From Yponomeuta sedellus (Eukaryota > Arthropoda > Insecta > Lepidoptera > Yponomeutidae): DNA of 64,000 nucleotides. Position 1 is the stretch's first letter. Every line of letters starts with the position of its first letter. The notes under the pieces are model-generated. The model was not told where the DNA came from. It searched no databases and saw only the letters and a program-made list of their open reading frames with translations. The stretch covers positions 7,610,868 through 7,674,867 of the forward strand of contig OW203738.1 of assembly GCA_934045075.1 (NCBI GenBank), read 5' to 3'. This document shows positions 10,977-21,261 of the stretch, piece by piece. Position numbers and translations under genes: made by a program.

Positions 10977-11224
10977 TAGGAAAGGATATTAGTTAATAGG
11001 AAAAATTAAAAAACATTTAATGTTTGTCCTTCTAATCCAGCGATAGTCTTGGTTAGTACTACTAGGAAGGGGTATGGAAATATAAGCATTACAATTCTGG
11101 CTATTTATAAACATGCTTATAAATCAGTAGAGAACTTTTACAAATTAATTTCTTTATATGAAATTATTGCTCGTTAAATAACAGTCTTTGTTAAAAAATA
11201 AAGTCCTAACCTAATCTTGTAAAT

Positions 11225-11341
11225 GAAGCCATCTTCTTCTAAATGTCTGCTGCAAACGTACGTGATTTTGTTTAATACCAATTTGACCGTAAAGCCATGC
11301 CGTCTATACACATTTGTTGCATTGTGCCATCTTCGGGTAAC
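11225..11341 (-). pseudogene. THAP-domain exon remnant (left arm)
   Basis: Preceded on the minus strand by an acceptor (TTTATTTCAG), this exon reads VTRRWHNATNVYRRHGFTVK and then LNKITYVCSRHF. That gives the Trp and the C-x2-H pair (CSRH) of a THAP zinc-binding domain. A small deletion disrupts the frame after HF compared with the right-arm copy. It keeps TGG where the right-arm copy has TAG. Confidence 0.6.
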
Positions 11342-12298
11342 CTGAAATAAATAATTATTAATTAAAAACCGCCATAATCAGTCCAAACGTTAATTTTATT
11401 TATGACAGATTGACACCCTTATAGTTATTTATTAATTTGACAGCAAACCGTTGATATAAAATCCAGTACTGGACACCTTTTTTCACAATAGTGATGCGAT
11501 TTGTTTGCTACATTATTATTATATTACTACACGTAGATTGTGCAGTGAAAACTATTCAAGTTCATTTTCTATAAGATATATGAACCTATCTTATTACAAG
11601 TTCTAAATTTTATGAAAGTAGGTGGAATTATTGTAAATAAAAATAATATCAAAACCCCTTTTGGTAGTTTTTTAATTTATCAATATCAATGCAATGAATA
11701 GATTCAAACTATAAAATTACATTATCATAGCTTTATTAAATTATCATTTTTGATTCAGCAATTAATATTTAGTAAAATATGTAAAAATACATGTAAAGTG
11801 GATGGCTGTCTGATGATATCTCATTGCGACTTCAGTAAAAAAAGAACTGACAAAACAATTTGTTTTGCTTTGCTTTCTAAAATCAATTTGTCACACTCAG
11901 AATAAGAACTAACTAAACACTAAACTGAGGAACTAAAGCATAGAAGGAGCGTTATAAAATGAACACCTGACACATGTCTGTCTCGTTAGTTCGAAACGTC
12001 GCCAAGCAAGTGTTAGACAGAGAAAAATATAGCAGTGTGATGTTTTATTATTCAAAACGTACCACCCTCAAATGTCAAGTTGGTTACCTTTGGTTAACAT
12101 TATGCTCCCAAATTAGAGAGGTTTAGAAAATCACAGCTTGTAGTAGGCTGCCAAGTACCTTCGATTTGGAAGTGTGTTAGGCAACAGATGTTCGAGTGCG
12201 TCGTCTCCAAAAACCTTGTGTTTTTTGGGTTGTTTTAGGACAATCTGAAGTGGATTTCAGTGGATATTCGTAGTATGGAGTATACGTAATACATCGGA

Positions 12299-12374
12299 AT
12301 GGCGTGTGTGATATTGGGATGTAAAACCCATTCGGTAGAAGAGAAAACAAAACCACCTTCATCAGCTTCCATCG
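12299..12374 (+). pseudogene. THAP-like first coding exon
   Basis: ATG, then ACVILGCKTHS, giving the opening C-x4-C of a THAP zinc finger. The exon ends at a donor (ATCG|GTAAGA). It leaves phase 1 whereas the next recognisable exon starts in phase 0, so a middle exon is missing or the gene is dead. It lies in the single-copy centre between the foldback arms. Confidence 0.5.
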
Positions 12375-13110
12375 GTAAGACTCAATTTTGTGTTCTTTAT
12401 AGCGGTTTTTTTCTCTTGAATTTTGACTATGACCTACTGGAATTGCAACATAGCTTTAATATCATTTGAGAATAGTGTTTCGAAGTTAATAAATCATGAG
12501 TATAATCAATTTAATCACAGTAACAAGTTTGTTGTTTATTTTAGGGCGATAGGGATGGGCATTTCCACTGCCTCAGTGAAAAAGTTATCAATACTTAGTA
12601 AAGAAGTTTTTTTTTATTTCTTGTGTTTATTCCATTATATATGTTAACTTTTGAAAGCTCGATTCAGTAACGTTTTATGAAGAAACCAATTCGATTGTTG
12701 ATGGTTATTGATTAATATTTTTCCTGTTTGAATCTATTCATTGCAGTGATATATTTATAGATTCAGCATGATAAATTAAAAAACTACCAAAAGGGGTGTT
12801 GATATTATTTTTATTTATAATGATTCCTCCTACTTTCATAAAATTTAGAACTTGTAATAAGATAGGTTCATATATCTTATAGAAAATGAACTTAAAGAGT
12901 TTTCACTGCACAATCTACGTGTAGCAATATAATAATAATGTAGCGAACAAATCGCACCACTATTGTGAAAAAAGGTGTTCAGTACTGGATTTTATATTTC
13001 GGTTACGGTTTGCTGTCAAATTAATAAAGAACTTCAAGCGTGTCGATCTGTCATAAATAAAATTAACGTTTTGATTATGGCGGTTTTTATTAAATAATTA
13101 TTTATTTCAG

Positions 13111-13247
13111 GTTACCCGAAGATAGCACAATGCAACAAATGTGGATAGACGACATGGCTTCACGGTCAAATTGGTATTGAACAAAATCACCTACGTTTGC
13201 AGCAGACATTTTGAAGAAGATGGCTTCATTTGCAAGATTAGGTTAGG
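13111..13247 (+). pseudogene. THAP-domain exon remnant (right arm)
   Basis: Preceded by TTTATTTCAG. The frame gives RRHGFTVKLVLNKITYVCSR followed by HFEEDGFICKIR, the C-terminal half of a THAP domain (CSRHFEEDGF). An in-frame TAG stands where the left-arm copy has TGG, so this copy is nonsense-mutated. Confidence 0.6.
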
Positions 13248-14198
13248 ACTTTATTTTTTTTTAAATACTGTTATTTAACGAGCAATAATTTCATATAAAC
13301 AAATTAATTTCTATAAGTTCTCTACTGATTTATAAGTATGTGTATAAATAGCCAGAATTGTAATGTTTTTTAATTTTTCCTATTATATTTTATTTTACGT
13401 GTTCTTCTTGCTTTTTGTAATTCCCTGTGTAATTTAAAGGCACTGCTCTGGTTCCTGATACACCCTTCTTCAGGAATCAGGAATTTTAAATAATGTGAGT
13501 GTGACGCTGGTTGTGCAATAAATTATTTAATTAATTTCCGTAACAACATCTTCTAACTTTTGTCAAATAAAAACAATCTATCACAAGTTATTGTTCTACT
13601 TCTTTTTCTATGAGCTGCGCTCTAAAATTTTGAATGCACACAGCTCGCTATCTAGGTATGATTAGATCGAGGAAAAGTTCTTTATTGGATGCAAATTGAA
13701 CTTCTACAAATAGATAGTTTTCTGTAGTTTTTTTCCAGCTAACCTGGGCTCAATGTCATGTTGTACGTATGTAATGTAAGTTTGTATGTATATACAAACT
13801 TACATTTCATACCAGATTTAGCACTTACAAGTTACAACCTTAGTAAATCAAATATATAACAATCTCACTGTGCATGTTATCGAACTCTTCCTTAATGGGT
13901 TCACCGATTTTGATGAGTTTGTGTATTTGCAACATATAGGTAAGTGAGAACAAGAATTCGGAGAGCTGAGAATTTATCGTAGGGTTAATAGATATGGCAC
14001 ACCAACGTTTGCGGTGCCAGCTAATACCACATAATATTAATATGAACTGCTATATTTACAGAATGTTTAGTTAAGGAATAAATAATATCGACGTTTTCGT
14101 GTTGAATGTCCCATCCTTATGGATTTCTACTTTTGTCTATGACCCCCTATAAAACTATGACTTTCTATATGCAACCTAGTACGATTGCAAAATTTCGA

Positions 14199-14428
14199 GT
14201 GTACGAGTTGTCCCTTTTTGGCCCAAAGAATCATCGTAAGAGTAACAAGGAAAGCTATTCAATAATCACTTTTTATTTTAGGGCTCCTTCTATGCTTTAG
14301 TCCTTATTCTGAGGAGTGTACGAGTTGTCCCTTTCTGGCACAAAGAATCATCGTAAGAGTAACAAGGAAAGCTATTCAATAATTACTTTTTATTTTACGA
14401 CTCCTTCTATGCTTTAGTTCTTATTCGG
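14199..14428 (+). repeat. ~115-bp tandem duplication of the transposon's right end
   Basis: The segment GTGTACGAGTTGTCCCTTTT...CTATGCTTTAGTCCTTATTC occurs twice in a row (14199-14312 and 14315-14428) with a few substitutions. The left arm has a single copy. The element therefore has two right termini in tandem. Confidence 0.8.
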
Positions 14429-14580
14429 AGTTGTGACATCAGCATCACCTAAGTAACCCCTAGTTAGGTGATACTTTGTACGGTGAGAACGAAAGTTGCG
14501 GGATGGTTTAGGGAATCACTTAAGCTAGAAGTTCCCTAGTTAGGTGGATGTTAGGGGATCGTTGGTGAAATCGGGCATAA

Positions 14581-15012
14581 GGCTCATGTCATTGAATTCA
14601 ATGTAGGTAATAAGTTGAGCTATAGCCAAAATCTGTATTCTGAACCCCATGCTAGATTGAATTCGAATGAGAAAATATCTGTCCAGGGAGCCAATTCTCA
14701 CTTCATTAGCAAATAAGTCGTGTACGACTCTAAGGCTTATGATTTGGAATTCTACGTAATAAGTCGAGCGGCAGCCAAAATAGGTATTATGAACGCCATG
14801 CTAGATTTAATTCGAATGAGAAAATAAATGTCTAATGTAAAATGAGTATGACTCTGTCGAGTTGTCTTATCACAAGCCTTCGAATATTTTGCGTCTACGC
14901 TTTCAATTCGCAGAGGCGAGAATCGGTCCCCAGTTATTTTATTTGTAAGCGACAAAAGTCTAAGCCGTCGAATATTTTGCGTCTACGCTTTCAATTCGCA
15001 TGGGCGAGAATC
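14581..15012 (+). mobile_element. MITE family 1, 3' part of the split copy, with a second copy inside
   Basis: GGCTCATG...GAATTCGAATGAGAAAATAT (14581-14680) and GCGACAAAAGTCTAAGCCGT...CGAGAATCC (14941-15012) are the two remaining pieces of the copy begun at 8915. A complete family member (14686-14930) is inserted between them. Confidence 0.7.
14686..14930 (+). mobile_element. MITE family 1, complete copy nested in another copy
   Basis: GGGAGCCAATTCTCAC to GCGAGAATCGGTCCC, about 245 bp, with the same internal AAGTCGTGTACGACTCTAAG block. It lies within an older member of its own family. Confidence 0.75.
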
Positions 15013-15386
15013 CTTACTTTATATTCAATGTTAGAAGTAGTGTACTATTTACAAAAGCATCTGCTGATAAGTGGATAGCAAAGAAATGAAAACAAGTTCT
15101 TAATGTTAATTTATTTCTTTATTACTAAATTAAATTATTACAAATTTATTAATTAATACCAAATAATTTTATCCTATCGTTACCGCCACCAATCAGAAAT
15201 TGTGGCAGACTCTGATAAAACAAAACAAAAGCTATCTCTATCTGAGGCTATCTCTGCCTTATACCTACACATTTTTTTTTTGCATTTCATTAACTCATTA
15301 TTACAATAATCACGAGCGGAGCCAGGCTCGGTTCGTGTGTTTGCGCGCCGTTCAAACGCACCACGTAAGACGTTCGTTCAGAGTGC

Positions 15387-15690
15387 TTAGTGCGAGTTTG
15401 ACAGATCCAATCGAATAACTTTACTGCCGCGTTAATCGAGCATTGAGTAGTGAGTATGAGTAGGTAAGTTAACCGTTCGAACTGGCAAAACGCTGTCACA
15501 CAGTACAACTCGCACTCGCGTTTTTTTGTGTTTTGGCTGGTAAACGTGTTCACTTCTCAACGTAAACCATTACAACTCGCACTCAGCAATTTTAATTTCC
15601 ATACTTGTCGCTAGGTTGTGCTTCCTCAATGCCATAGAAATACTTATGAGTTTACGTTAACGCGATCGAGTAGTTAAAAAACTCGCACTA
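15387..15690 (+). mobile_element. MITE family 2 (TIR GAGTGCTTAGTGCGAGTTT), copy 1
   Basis: Starts GAGTGCTTAGTGCGAGTTT and ends AAAAAACTCGCACTAAGC. The ~300-bp interior (CCAATCGAATAACTTTACTG, CTGGCAAAACGCTGTCACA, GTCGCTAGG) matches 32513-32821 and, inverted and truncated, 40464-40738. Confidence 0.8.
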
Positions 15691-16090
15691 AGCCCTCTGT
15701 CCGGCGCCGTTTCAGTCCGTGACCTTGATCAAGCTCGGATTGATGCCAGACTGATGAAGCATCAAAATATTCGAATATCCGTCAGTCTGGTCCATCAGTC
15801 CACTGAATGCCCTGGTTTCCGGTACACTAACAAGCCGTTAATCTACTGGTAATGGCTGTCAGTTGGCCAAAGTGCATACAAAAAAACATTTGACAGCTGT
15901 TAACAGTAATTAATTAACAGATTGTTAGTGTACGAGAAACTGGGGGTAAGTCTGCCGCCAGTCCAACCAGAGTTGGAATTGGATGAACCGGAACTGACTG
16001 GCGCCAGACTGAACGTGTAAACTCCGTCTAAAGGATTTTGGCACACTACATGCATCTTCTAACGCTTACATCAGAGCTTGCAAAGTTGTA
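15691..16090 (+). repeat. Segment paralogous to 28290-29590 (MITE family 3)
   Basis: CGTGACCTTGATCAAGCTCGG...CATCAGAGCTTGCAAAGT matches 28340-28540 plus 29397-29600. In the second copy TIR-like ends (CAGTCTGGCGCCAGTTCAGT / GACTGGCGCCAGACTGAACG) are visible. An inner pair (CACTAACAAGCCGTTAATC / AACAGATTGTTAGTG) suggests a second, nested MITE. A relative of the inner one is at 56353. Confidence 0.7.
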
Positions 16091-16240
16091 CTAACAACCA
16101 GGGGCGGATCTTGAATTTGTGGGGCCTTGGAATGAAACTACTTAGGGGCCTATCTAGGTACACAACAAATAGCCATGTTAAAAAAACTGTTTCTATAATA
16201 ATATATTATTATTTTAAATTCTTTATTGCACAAAAAACAT

Positions 16241-16311
16241 AAATATTCAATAAATCTACTCAAGTAGTAGTAGTACTACTACTACTACTTGAGTAGATTT
16301 ATTGAATATTT
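16241..16311. repeat. 34-bp arm hairpin with 3-base spacer
   Basis: AAATATTCAATAAATCTACT... (16241-16274) is the exact reverse complement of 16278-16311, separated only by ACT. It can extrude as a cruciform. It lies within a LINE 3' fragment inside the hAT-like element. Confidence 0.9.
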
Positions 16312-16380
16312 GAATATAAGGCGACCTTATTATTGTGGTAGCAATCTCTTCCAGGCAACTTTTGGGTGAGAGAGAAATCG

Positions 16381-16382
<2 letters not shown>

Positions 16383-16427
<45 letters not shown>
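16383..16427. repeat. (AT)n microsatellite
   Basis: About 22 uninterrupted AT units, just right of the LINE 3' fragment. Confidence 0.95.
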
Positions 16428-16430
<3 letters not shown>

Positions 16431-17193
16431 GGTGTCTCATTCAAATCGGTCAGTATGGGAAAGTCTGAAACTATAAGACATACGAAGATCTGTTCTGAGG
16501 AACCATGTCATCGATTTTAATAACAAGAAAAACTGCATTCATGCATTTTAAAAAACATCTGTAGTTACTCCGTTCGGGAATCGAACCCGGTTGTTTTGAA
16601 AAAAAAAAAACTTCTATTAATCAAACACTAACAATCAATTGAAAAGCCCACTTAAAATAAGTATTTAGATACTTATTTAAAGATTAAGATCGTTACCTAA
16701 ACTTGTTGAATATTGTATTGAAAATGTTTTCTTATGACGTTATCTATCACGTAAAAATATCGTCCGTAAACCGACTTTACAACCACTTTTTAAATTTAAA
16801 TTATCGCCTACTGTGTTTAGAGGGATCTGGGGGCCCCTTGTAACCTCGGGGCCCTGGGCTGCAGCCCAAGCAGCCCTTAGGTAGATCCGGCCCTGCTAAC
16901 AACTACCTATAAATTACTACAACAAAATAAACCCTAAATATACCATGTAACAAAACAGAAATCGGACAAGCCTGTATTATATTGGTTTATTCATGTTTTA
17001 TTTTTCTTTTATTATTTTCATATTCTGATTCTGTTATTTTCAGACCACAATAAAGTTAATATTGCTCAATTCACTCGAAACTAAGTACGCTGGTGACAAT
17101 TCGAAAATATTTTTTGCAAACTGACAGGTTCGCCGGACATAAGGTGGCGCAAGACCTTTATTTATGATGACCTACTCTACTATGTCAGTTTGA

Positions 17194-17998
17194 TTAGCCC
17201 AAGCGTTCAATAATCCTTTCAAGTATGTCACGTCTTTCTTTCAACTCAGCGATATGTTGTCGACACACAGCCACTTGGGCCTTTATCTCAGACAAAGTAT
17301 TAGAGTCAATGTTATCAAATTGTAGCTCAGTTTGGGTACCTTGATCGTAGGTCATTACGTTACGTGAGTTTACAGCTCCTGAGATTGGTGTGCTTGTATT
17401 TGGACTTGGAGAATGCGATTTATAGAAAGATGTTTGTACGTATTGCTGCTTTCTATTATGTTGACCGGTACGTCTGCCCAAAGAAGCGCCTGTGTGATTC
17501 AATTTTGAGGTGGCTGTAGGCTTAGCCTTTGATCTCGAAGCAGGACGACCATTTTTCTGACGTTTCAATATGTAGTCTCGGTAGCTCTGCTAAAAATAAA
17601 TAAATGATATAAGTAAGTATGGATATAGGTTCTGTTTAAATATATCAATTTCATTTCATAAAATTAAACATTCGTCAATAAATGAAGAAATTGTACATAC
17701 TACGGAATCACTGTCACTTTGCGTGTAATTTTCTTGGCTGCCGCTCCGAGATGACCGGCTTTGGGAACAAATGTTTGTCTCACTATCAACTGCCCGTTTT
17801 GCCATCTAAAACATAAAATGCAAATAATTTAATAACAAAAACGTGCAACACCCAGAAAAATTCACGTAACATAGATTCAGACTATTTAATCTGGCTGCCG
17901 TACCCCAGTTGCTACAGGCGTATTGTGTTGATCCAAAACTTCCATATCGTTGGGATTTTCCATCATTAGTAGCTGATGAGTCAGGAAACGCCTATCGT
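17194..17998 (-). CDS. Three-exon gene-like module, copy 1, unknown product
   Basis: On the minus strand three segments join in frame: 17998-17904 (95 nt, acceptor TTTACAG, donor GGG|GTACGG), 17805-17704 (102 nt, acceptor TTTTAG, donor TCC|GTAGTA) and 17589-17194 (acceptor TTTTTAG, stop TAA). From ATG ATG GAA in the first exon the product is about 186 residues: an acidic start, a Ser/Arg/Gln-rich stretch (SQSRSSRSGSQENYTQSDSD), a basic Ser/Thr-rich middle, then YDQGTQTEL and a predicted coiled coil (IKAQVAVCRQHIAELKERRD). GTQT resembles the TQT core of dynein light chain (LC8) ligands. A diverged copy at 33868-39215 keeps exons of exactly 95 and 102 nt and all splice sites. I do not recognise the protein; it could be a host gene, a retained duplicate or a transposon's accessory gene. 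The donor GTACGG is weak. Confidence 0.5.
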
Positions 17999-18180
17999 CT
18001 GTAAACACAATAGGAAATAAGTGACAAGCTGCTAAGCATCTGTCTAGCCAATCTGGCTATAGAGTCAGGGTGGCGTTTGCTACCCGACGAACCCTAGCCC
18101 GTGCGGGAACCGAACAGCCGCACCGGAACATTGAACTCCCACTCAATGCCAACGTGACAGATTTGCAACTCAATAGATGA

Positions 18181-18540
18181 AGGCTGAAAATGGGTGTAGT
18201 GAGTAGAATTGAGACAGGAATGTTGCGTTGGTCTGGACACGTGGAGAGGATGAAGAAAGAAAGATTGACGAAACAAGTATATGTTGCGAATGTGAGTGGG
18301 AGTGCTGGTAAGGGACGTCCCAGGCGTACATATATCGACCAAATAGGGGATGTAATAGGAAAGGGGAAGATAAAAAGTACCCGGAACTGGCGTGCGTGCA
18401 TGCAACGACTTATGAACGTTGGTGAAGCGAAGGGCAGGATCCTGGCAAGTGGCAGTCCCTGGTCTCTGCCTACCCCTCTGGGATACAGGCGTCAGGTTAT
18501 GTACGTAGCTATGTCTGTAGAAATCCCCTGCCCCTACTAA
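18181..18540 (+). pseudogene. LINE reverse transcriptase C-terminal remnant
   Basis: An open frame reading IETGMLRWSGHVERMKKERL, then GKGRPRRTYIDQIGDVIGKG and TRNWRACMQRLM. This is the familiar tail of insect RTE-like LINE ORFs (RW.GHV.RM, GRGRPR). Near the end the family motif W.SLVSAYP continues in another frame, so a frameshift is present. A related copy in the same relation to the three-exon module is at 39418-39720, and a short piece near 32275-32340. Confidence 0.72.
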
Positions 18541-19475
18541 GTCGAGCGCGAAGCAAACACTGCTGTACCATCCTTTACTGGAACCATTTCGCCGCATTTT
18601 CAGGCCCCTATTTGAGAACCTCTGGATAGCACCAGAACGCAGAAATTTTCGTCATCTAGTAAGCTATAATCACATACTTAAAATCCAAAATTTCAAGTTT
18701 GTAGGTCATTTAGTTCCGAAGTTAAGCGAAAGCAAAGTTTCGCATTTATGACACTCGCTCACTCAAGTCATGATTATCAGAGTAAAACAAGTACTTACCA
18801 TAAACTCAGAGAGCTGAAATTTACCTACAGAGCTAGGGTTTAATGATCACATAAAGGAAAAACTGTAAAAACTAGGATAATCGAAGATCTAGAGTACCTG
18901 GTGACCCTGATTAGAAAACACAAGATGCCAACCAAACTATTAAAAGAGATCGACATGCCGCCTTTACAAAAAATATTCAACTTGGTGGGCCGTTTCATTT
19001 GATGTCAAATATCGAAGGTCTGTAGTATCTGATGAAGAACCCTGAGTTGGTCTCAGCTGTATTAGAGACATGGTAATGCCCCCTTCTACTATTGGTACAT
19101 AAAGAAATCGGCTGCCATTGCAAAAATCCAGCGTCCCACTGCTGGGCGAATGCCTCCCCTTCTGCGTTGAATACGCATATTATATATAAAATCAAAGAAA
19201 AACCCTGGATAAGTCTAGACTGGCTTTTATACTTAAAAGTTTACAAGAAGAAATAGTCGAACGATTAACTTTATTCTACTACTTTTATTATACAAAATAT
19301 AATGCATTGGACTAAGAGTGGCGGTGACACATGCACACGTCGGTTGATGGCGGTAACTGTATTTTAAAACGCCCAATAAAATTCTATTTATCCGATAATT
19401 TTATTATGGCATAGTAGCAACCGGCCGCCTTACAGTCGTTTACGAAATTCTTCTACTGCCCTAGTAAAGGTTTGC
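18541..19475 (-). repeat. Dispersed repeat R1, copy B (inverted)
   Basis: GCGCGAAGCAAACACTG...CGCCGCATTTTCAGG...AACCGGCCGCCTTACAGTCG is the inverse of copies at 7985-8878 and 20570-21190. About 330 bp near 18965-19290 is foreign, including an RTE 3' piece. With copy C it forms a ~1-kb-spaced inverted pair. Confidence 0.72.
19120..19185 (-). mobile_element. RTE LINE 3' fragment
   Basis: CAGCGTCCCACTGCTGGGCGAATGCC... matches the 3' end of the RTE ORF at 10239 (minus strand GEAFAQQWD). Confidence 0.7.
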
Positions 19476-19827
19476 TAGGGATTAGGAGGGATTATTTGCA
19501 TTTCGTTGATTTCACTTATAATTTCGTGAGGTTTGCTAAAGTTAATTAGCAGGTTGTTATTTACAACAATTCGAAGATTTTAATTGGTTAGGAATTTTAT
19601 GATTAGTGTCGGATTACTGATAATTACTGATGATCAAGCTTCAGCGATCACCGAATACAACCGGCTTAGGCGTAAATACCGCGCCGATCTTTCAGAATTG
19701 AAACCACCTAAAAGAATAAATAATTAACGCGAATGGGGAACACGAAAAACTGTTGCTACTGTACAAGAATCAGAACCAGAAAAAATAAAAGTAAGATTTG
19801 TAATAATAAAAAACTACTACTAAAAAG

Positions 19828-19930
19828 AAAAAAATGTGTCAAACAAGAAAATCTAATTAAATTAATCAATATGTGGGCATATTGAAAAAAATGTGTCAAA
19901 CAAGAAAATCTAATTAAATTAATCAATATG
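19828..19930. repeat. 57-bp-spaced direct duplication at a foldback end
   Basis: AAAAAAATGTGTCAAACAAG...AATTAATCAATATG occurs at 19828-19873 and again at 19885-19930, separated by TGGGCATATTG. The second copy runs into the foldback element's left end (CCCACGTTTCTAC). The stretch 19481-19827 holds nothing I can support. Confidence 0.75.
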
Positions 19931-20563
19931 CCCACGTTTCTACAAAAAGAAGTGAAATCCCACCAAAAACATTTTGTAAAAAACTAGCCAAGTCTCGATG
20001 GAACTGGTTGTTTATCTCCAAAAATTAATGAAATCTAGACAAAGTCGTGCCAAGCCTATGGTTATAGGTTCATTATGGTTAATGTTGTGTGACTTGGCCA
20101 TTGTAGGGTACACAAGGGTACAAAACCAGGTGCTCCATGATACCATTGCACCAATTTATCGCCAGAACCGCTACCCATTGACGATGGAAAATTGCCACTT
20201 GCAAAACGTTGATTAAAAAACCAGTCAATTGTAGGCATGATAAAGGTGCGTATTTGAGTAATACTTATCTTCACCCGTCGTCAATGAGCAGAGGTCCTGG
20301 CGATAGATTGGTGCAATGGTGTCATGGAGCACCTCGTTTTGTACGCTTCACCGGCCAAGTCACACAACATTAAGTATAATAATTAACAGATCGCAGTAAG
20401 GAACTAGACTTGGCACGACTTTATCTAGATTTCATTACTTTTAGAGATAAACGAGCACCCCATCGATACTTGGCTAGCTTTTACAGAACTTTTTCGTGAG
20501 ATTTCACTTCTTTTTGTAGAAACGTGGGCACATTGATTTTATTTATTTGATTTTCTTATTAAA
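19900..20563. mobile_element. Foldback/MITE-like element, complete copy
   Basis: Left CCCACGTTTCTACAAAAAGA...ATTGACGATGG and right ...CTTCTTTTTGTAGAAACGTGGG are long inverted arms (roughly 19930-20190 and 20273-20540), with weaker symmetry beyond. It shares CAAAACCAGGTGCTCCATGA and neighbouring blocks with 6833-7930 but has no SINE. Confidence 0.78.
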
Positions 20564-20569
20564 TAAATC

Positions 20570-21190
20570 AATCCGCCTCCCCTTAAATCAAGGGCAGTAG
20601 AAGAATGTCGTAAACGACTGTAACGCGGCCGGTTTCCACTTCGCCTGATAAAGTTATCGGCTAAGCAAAATGTAAGCGCGTCTTAAAATACAGTCAGCGC
20701 CATCTAGCGACGTGTGCGGGTGTCACCGCCACTCTCAGTCCAACGCATTATATTTTGACCAAATTCTGAGCGACATAATAAAATAGGTATAAAATAAATA
20801 ATAATCTTCTAATAGTTTGGTTGAACTCTTGTGTTGTGGGTTCTGTTCACCAGGTACTCAAGATCTTCGATTTTCCTAGTTTTAACAGTTTTCCCTTTAT
20901 GTGGCCGTTAAACCCTAACTCTGTACCAATTTTCAGCTCTCTGAGTTCATGGGAAGTACTAAGTCTATTTTGATGATCATCAGTGAGTGAGTGTCATAAA
21001 ACTTTGCTGTCGCTTAACTTCGGAACTAAATGATCTACAGACTTGAAATTTTGGATTTTAAGTATGTGACTATAGCTTACCGGATGACGAAAATATATGC
21101 ATTCTGGTCTTATTCAGAGGTTCTCAAACAGGGGCCTGAAAATGCGGCGAAATGGTTCCTGTACATAGTTATGTTTGCTTCGCGCTCGAC
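20570..21190 (+). repeat. Dispersed repeat R1, copy C
   Basis: GAATGTCGTAAACGACTGTA through CAGTCAGCGCCATCTAGCGA to CTGAAAATGCGGCGAAATGG, matching copy A in order and orientation, without the embedded fragment. Confidence 0.75.
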
Positions 21191-21261
21191 TTGGGGTGGG
21201 CACTGCCGAATTAGTCGATGAATGCCATATTCTGGAAATGACACACTAGTCTAAAAAGGAC

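Larger units (their letters stand above)
9327..11720 (-). repeat. Left inverted arm of THAP foldback transposon
   Basis: This arm is an inverted copy of about 12740-14312. Matching blocks run from CTCAGAATAAGGACTAAAGC (9327) through GAATTCTTGTTCTCACTTAC, AACATGACATTGAGCCCAGG and GTACTGGACACCTTTTTTCA to AAAACCCCTTTTGGTAGTTT near 11670. An RTE LINE (10230-10976) interrupts the arm. A THAP exon lies on the minus strand at 11225-11341. Confidence 0.82.
11897..14312 (+). mobile_element. THAP-domain DNA transposon remnant
   Basis: A left terminal motif (CTCAGAATAAG...AACTAAAGCATAGAAGGAGC) near 11897-11960 and its inverse (GGGCTCCTTCTATGCTTTAG...TTATTCTGAG) ending at 14312 bound a unit with THAP-like exons at 12299-12374 and 13111-13247. 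Only ~2.4 kb remain and no transposase catalytic domain is visible. The left half of the locus is an inverted partial copy. THAP domains are typical of P-element-type transposases, so a P-like origin is inferred. No 8-bp duplication was found. Confidence 0.55.
8964..14577. mobile_element. PIF/Harbinger-like element, TAA TSD, swollen by nested insertions
   Basis: The ends are TGCCCGATTTCACCAGCAAT and, on the other strand, TGCCCGATTTCACCAACGAT, a clear TIR pair. TAA is duplicated at 8961-8963 and 14578-14580, matching the 3-bp TWA duplications of PIF/Harbinger. The interrupted MITE shows the empty site as TCTAAGGCTT. Internal sequence of its own covers about 8964-9326 and 14429-14577. The rest is a THAP-containing foldback transposon. 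An N-terminal nuclease-like remnant at 9130-9246 supports the family call. Confidence 0.78.
16099..16895. mobile_element. hAT-like non-autonomous transposon with 8-bp TSD CTAACAAC
   Basis: The termini are CAGGGGCGGATCT and, on the other strand, CAGGGCCGGATCT. CTAACAAC is exactly duplicated at 16091-16098 and 16896-16903. The paralogous segment near 29780-29800 reads ACTAACAACTAC without the element, so the empty site exists in the same window. Inside are a LINE 3' fragment, a hairpin and an AT microsatellite. No transposase was seen. Confidence 0.88.

Noticed and set aside
18057..18597. Overlapping minus-strand frames of 114 and 167 codons
   Set aside because: Antisense to the LINE C-terminal remnant at 18181-18540.
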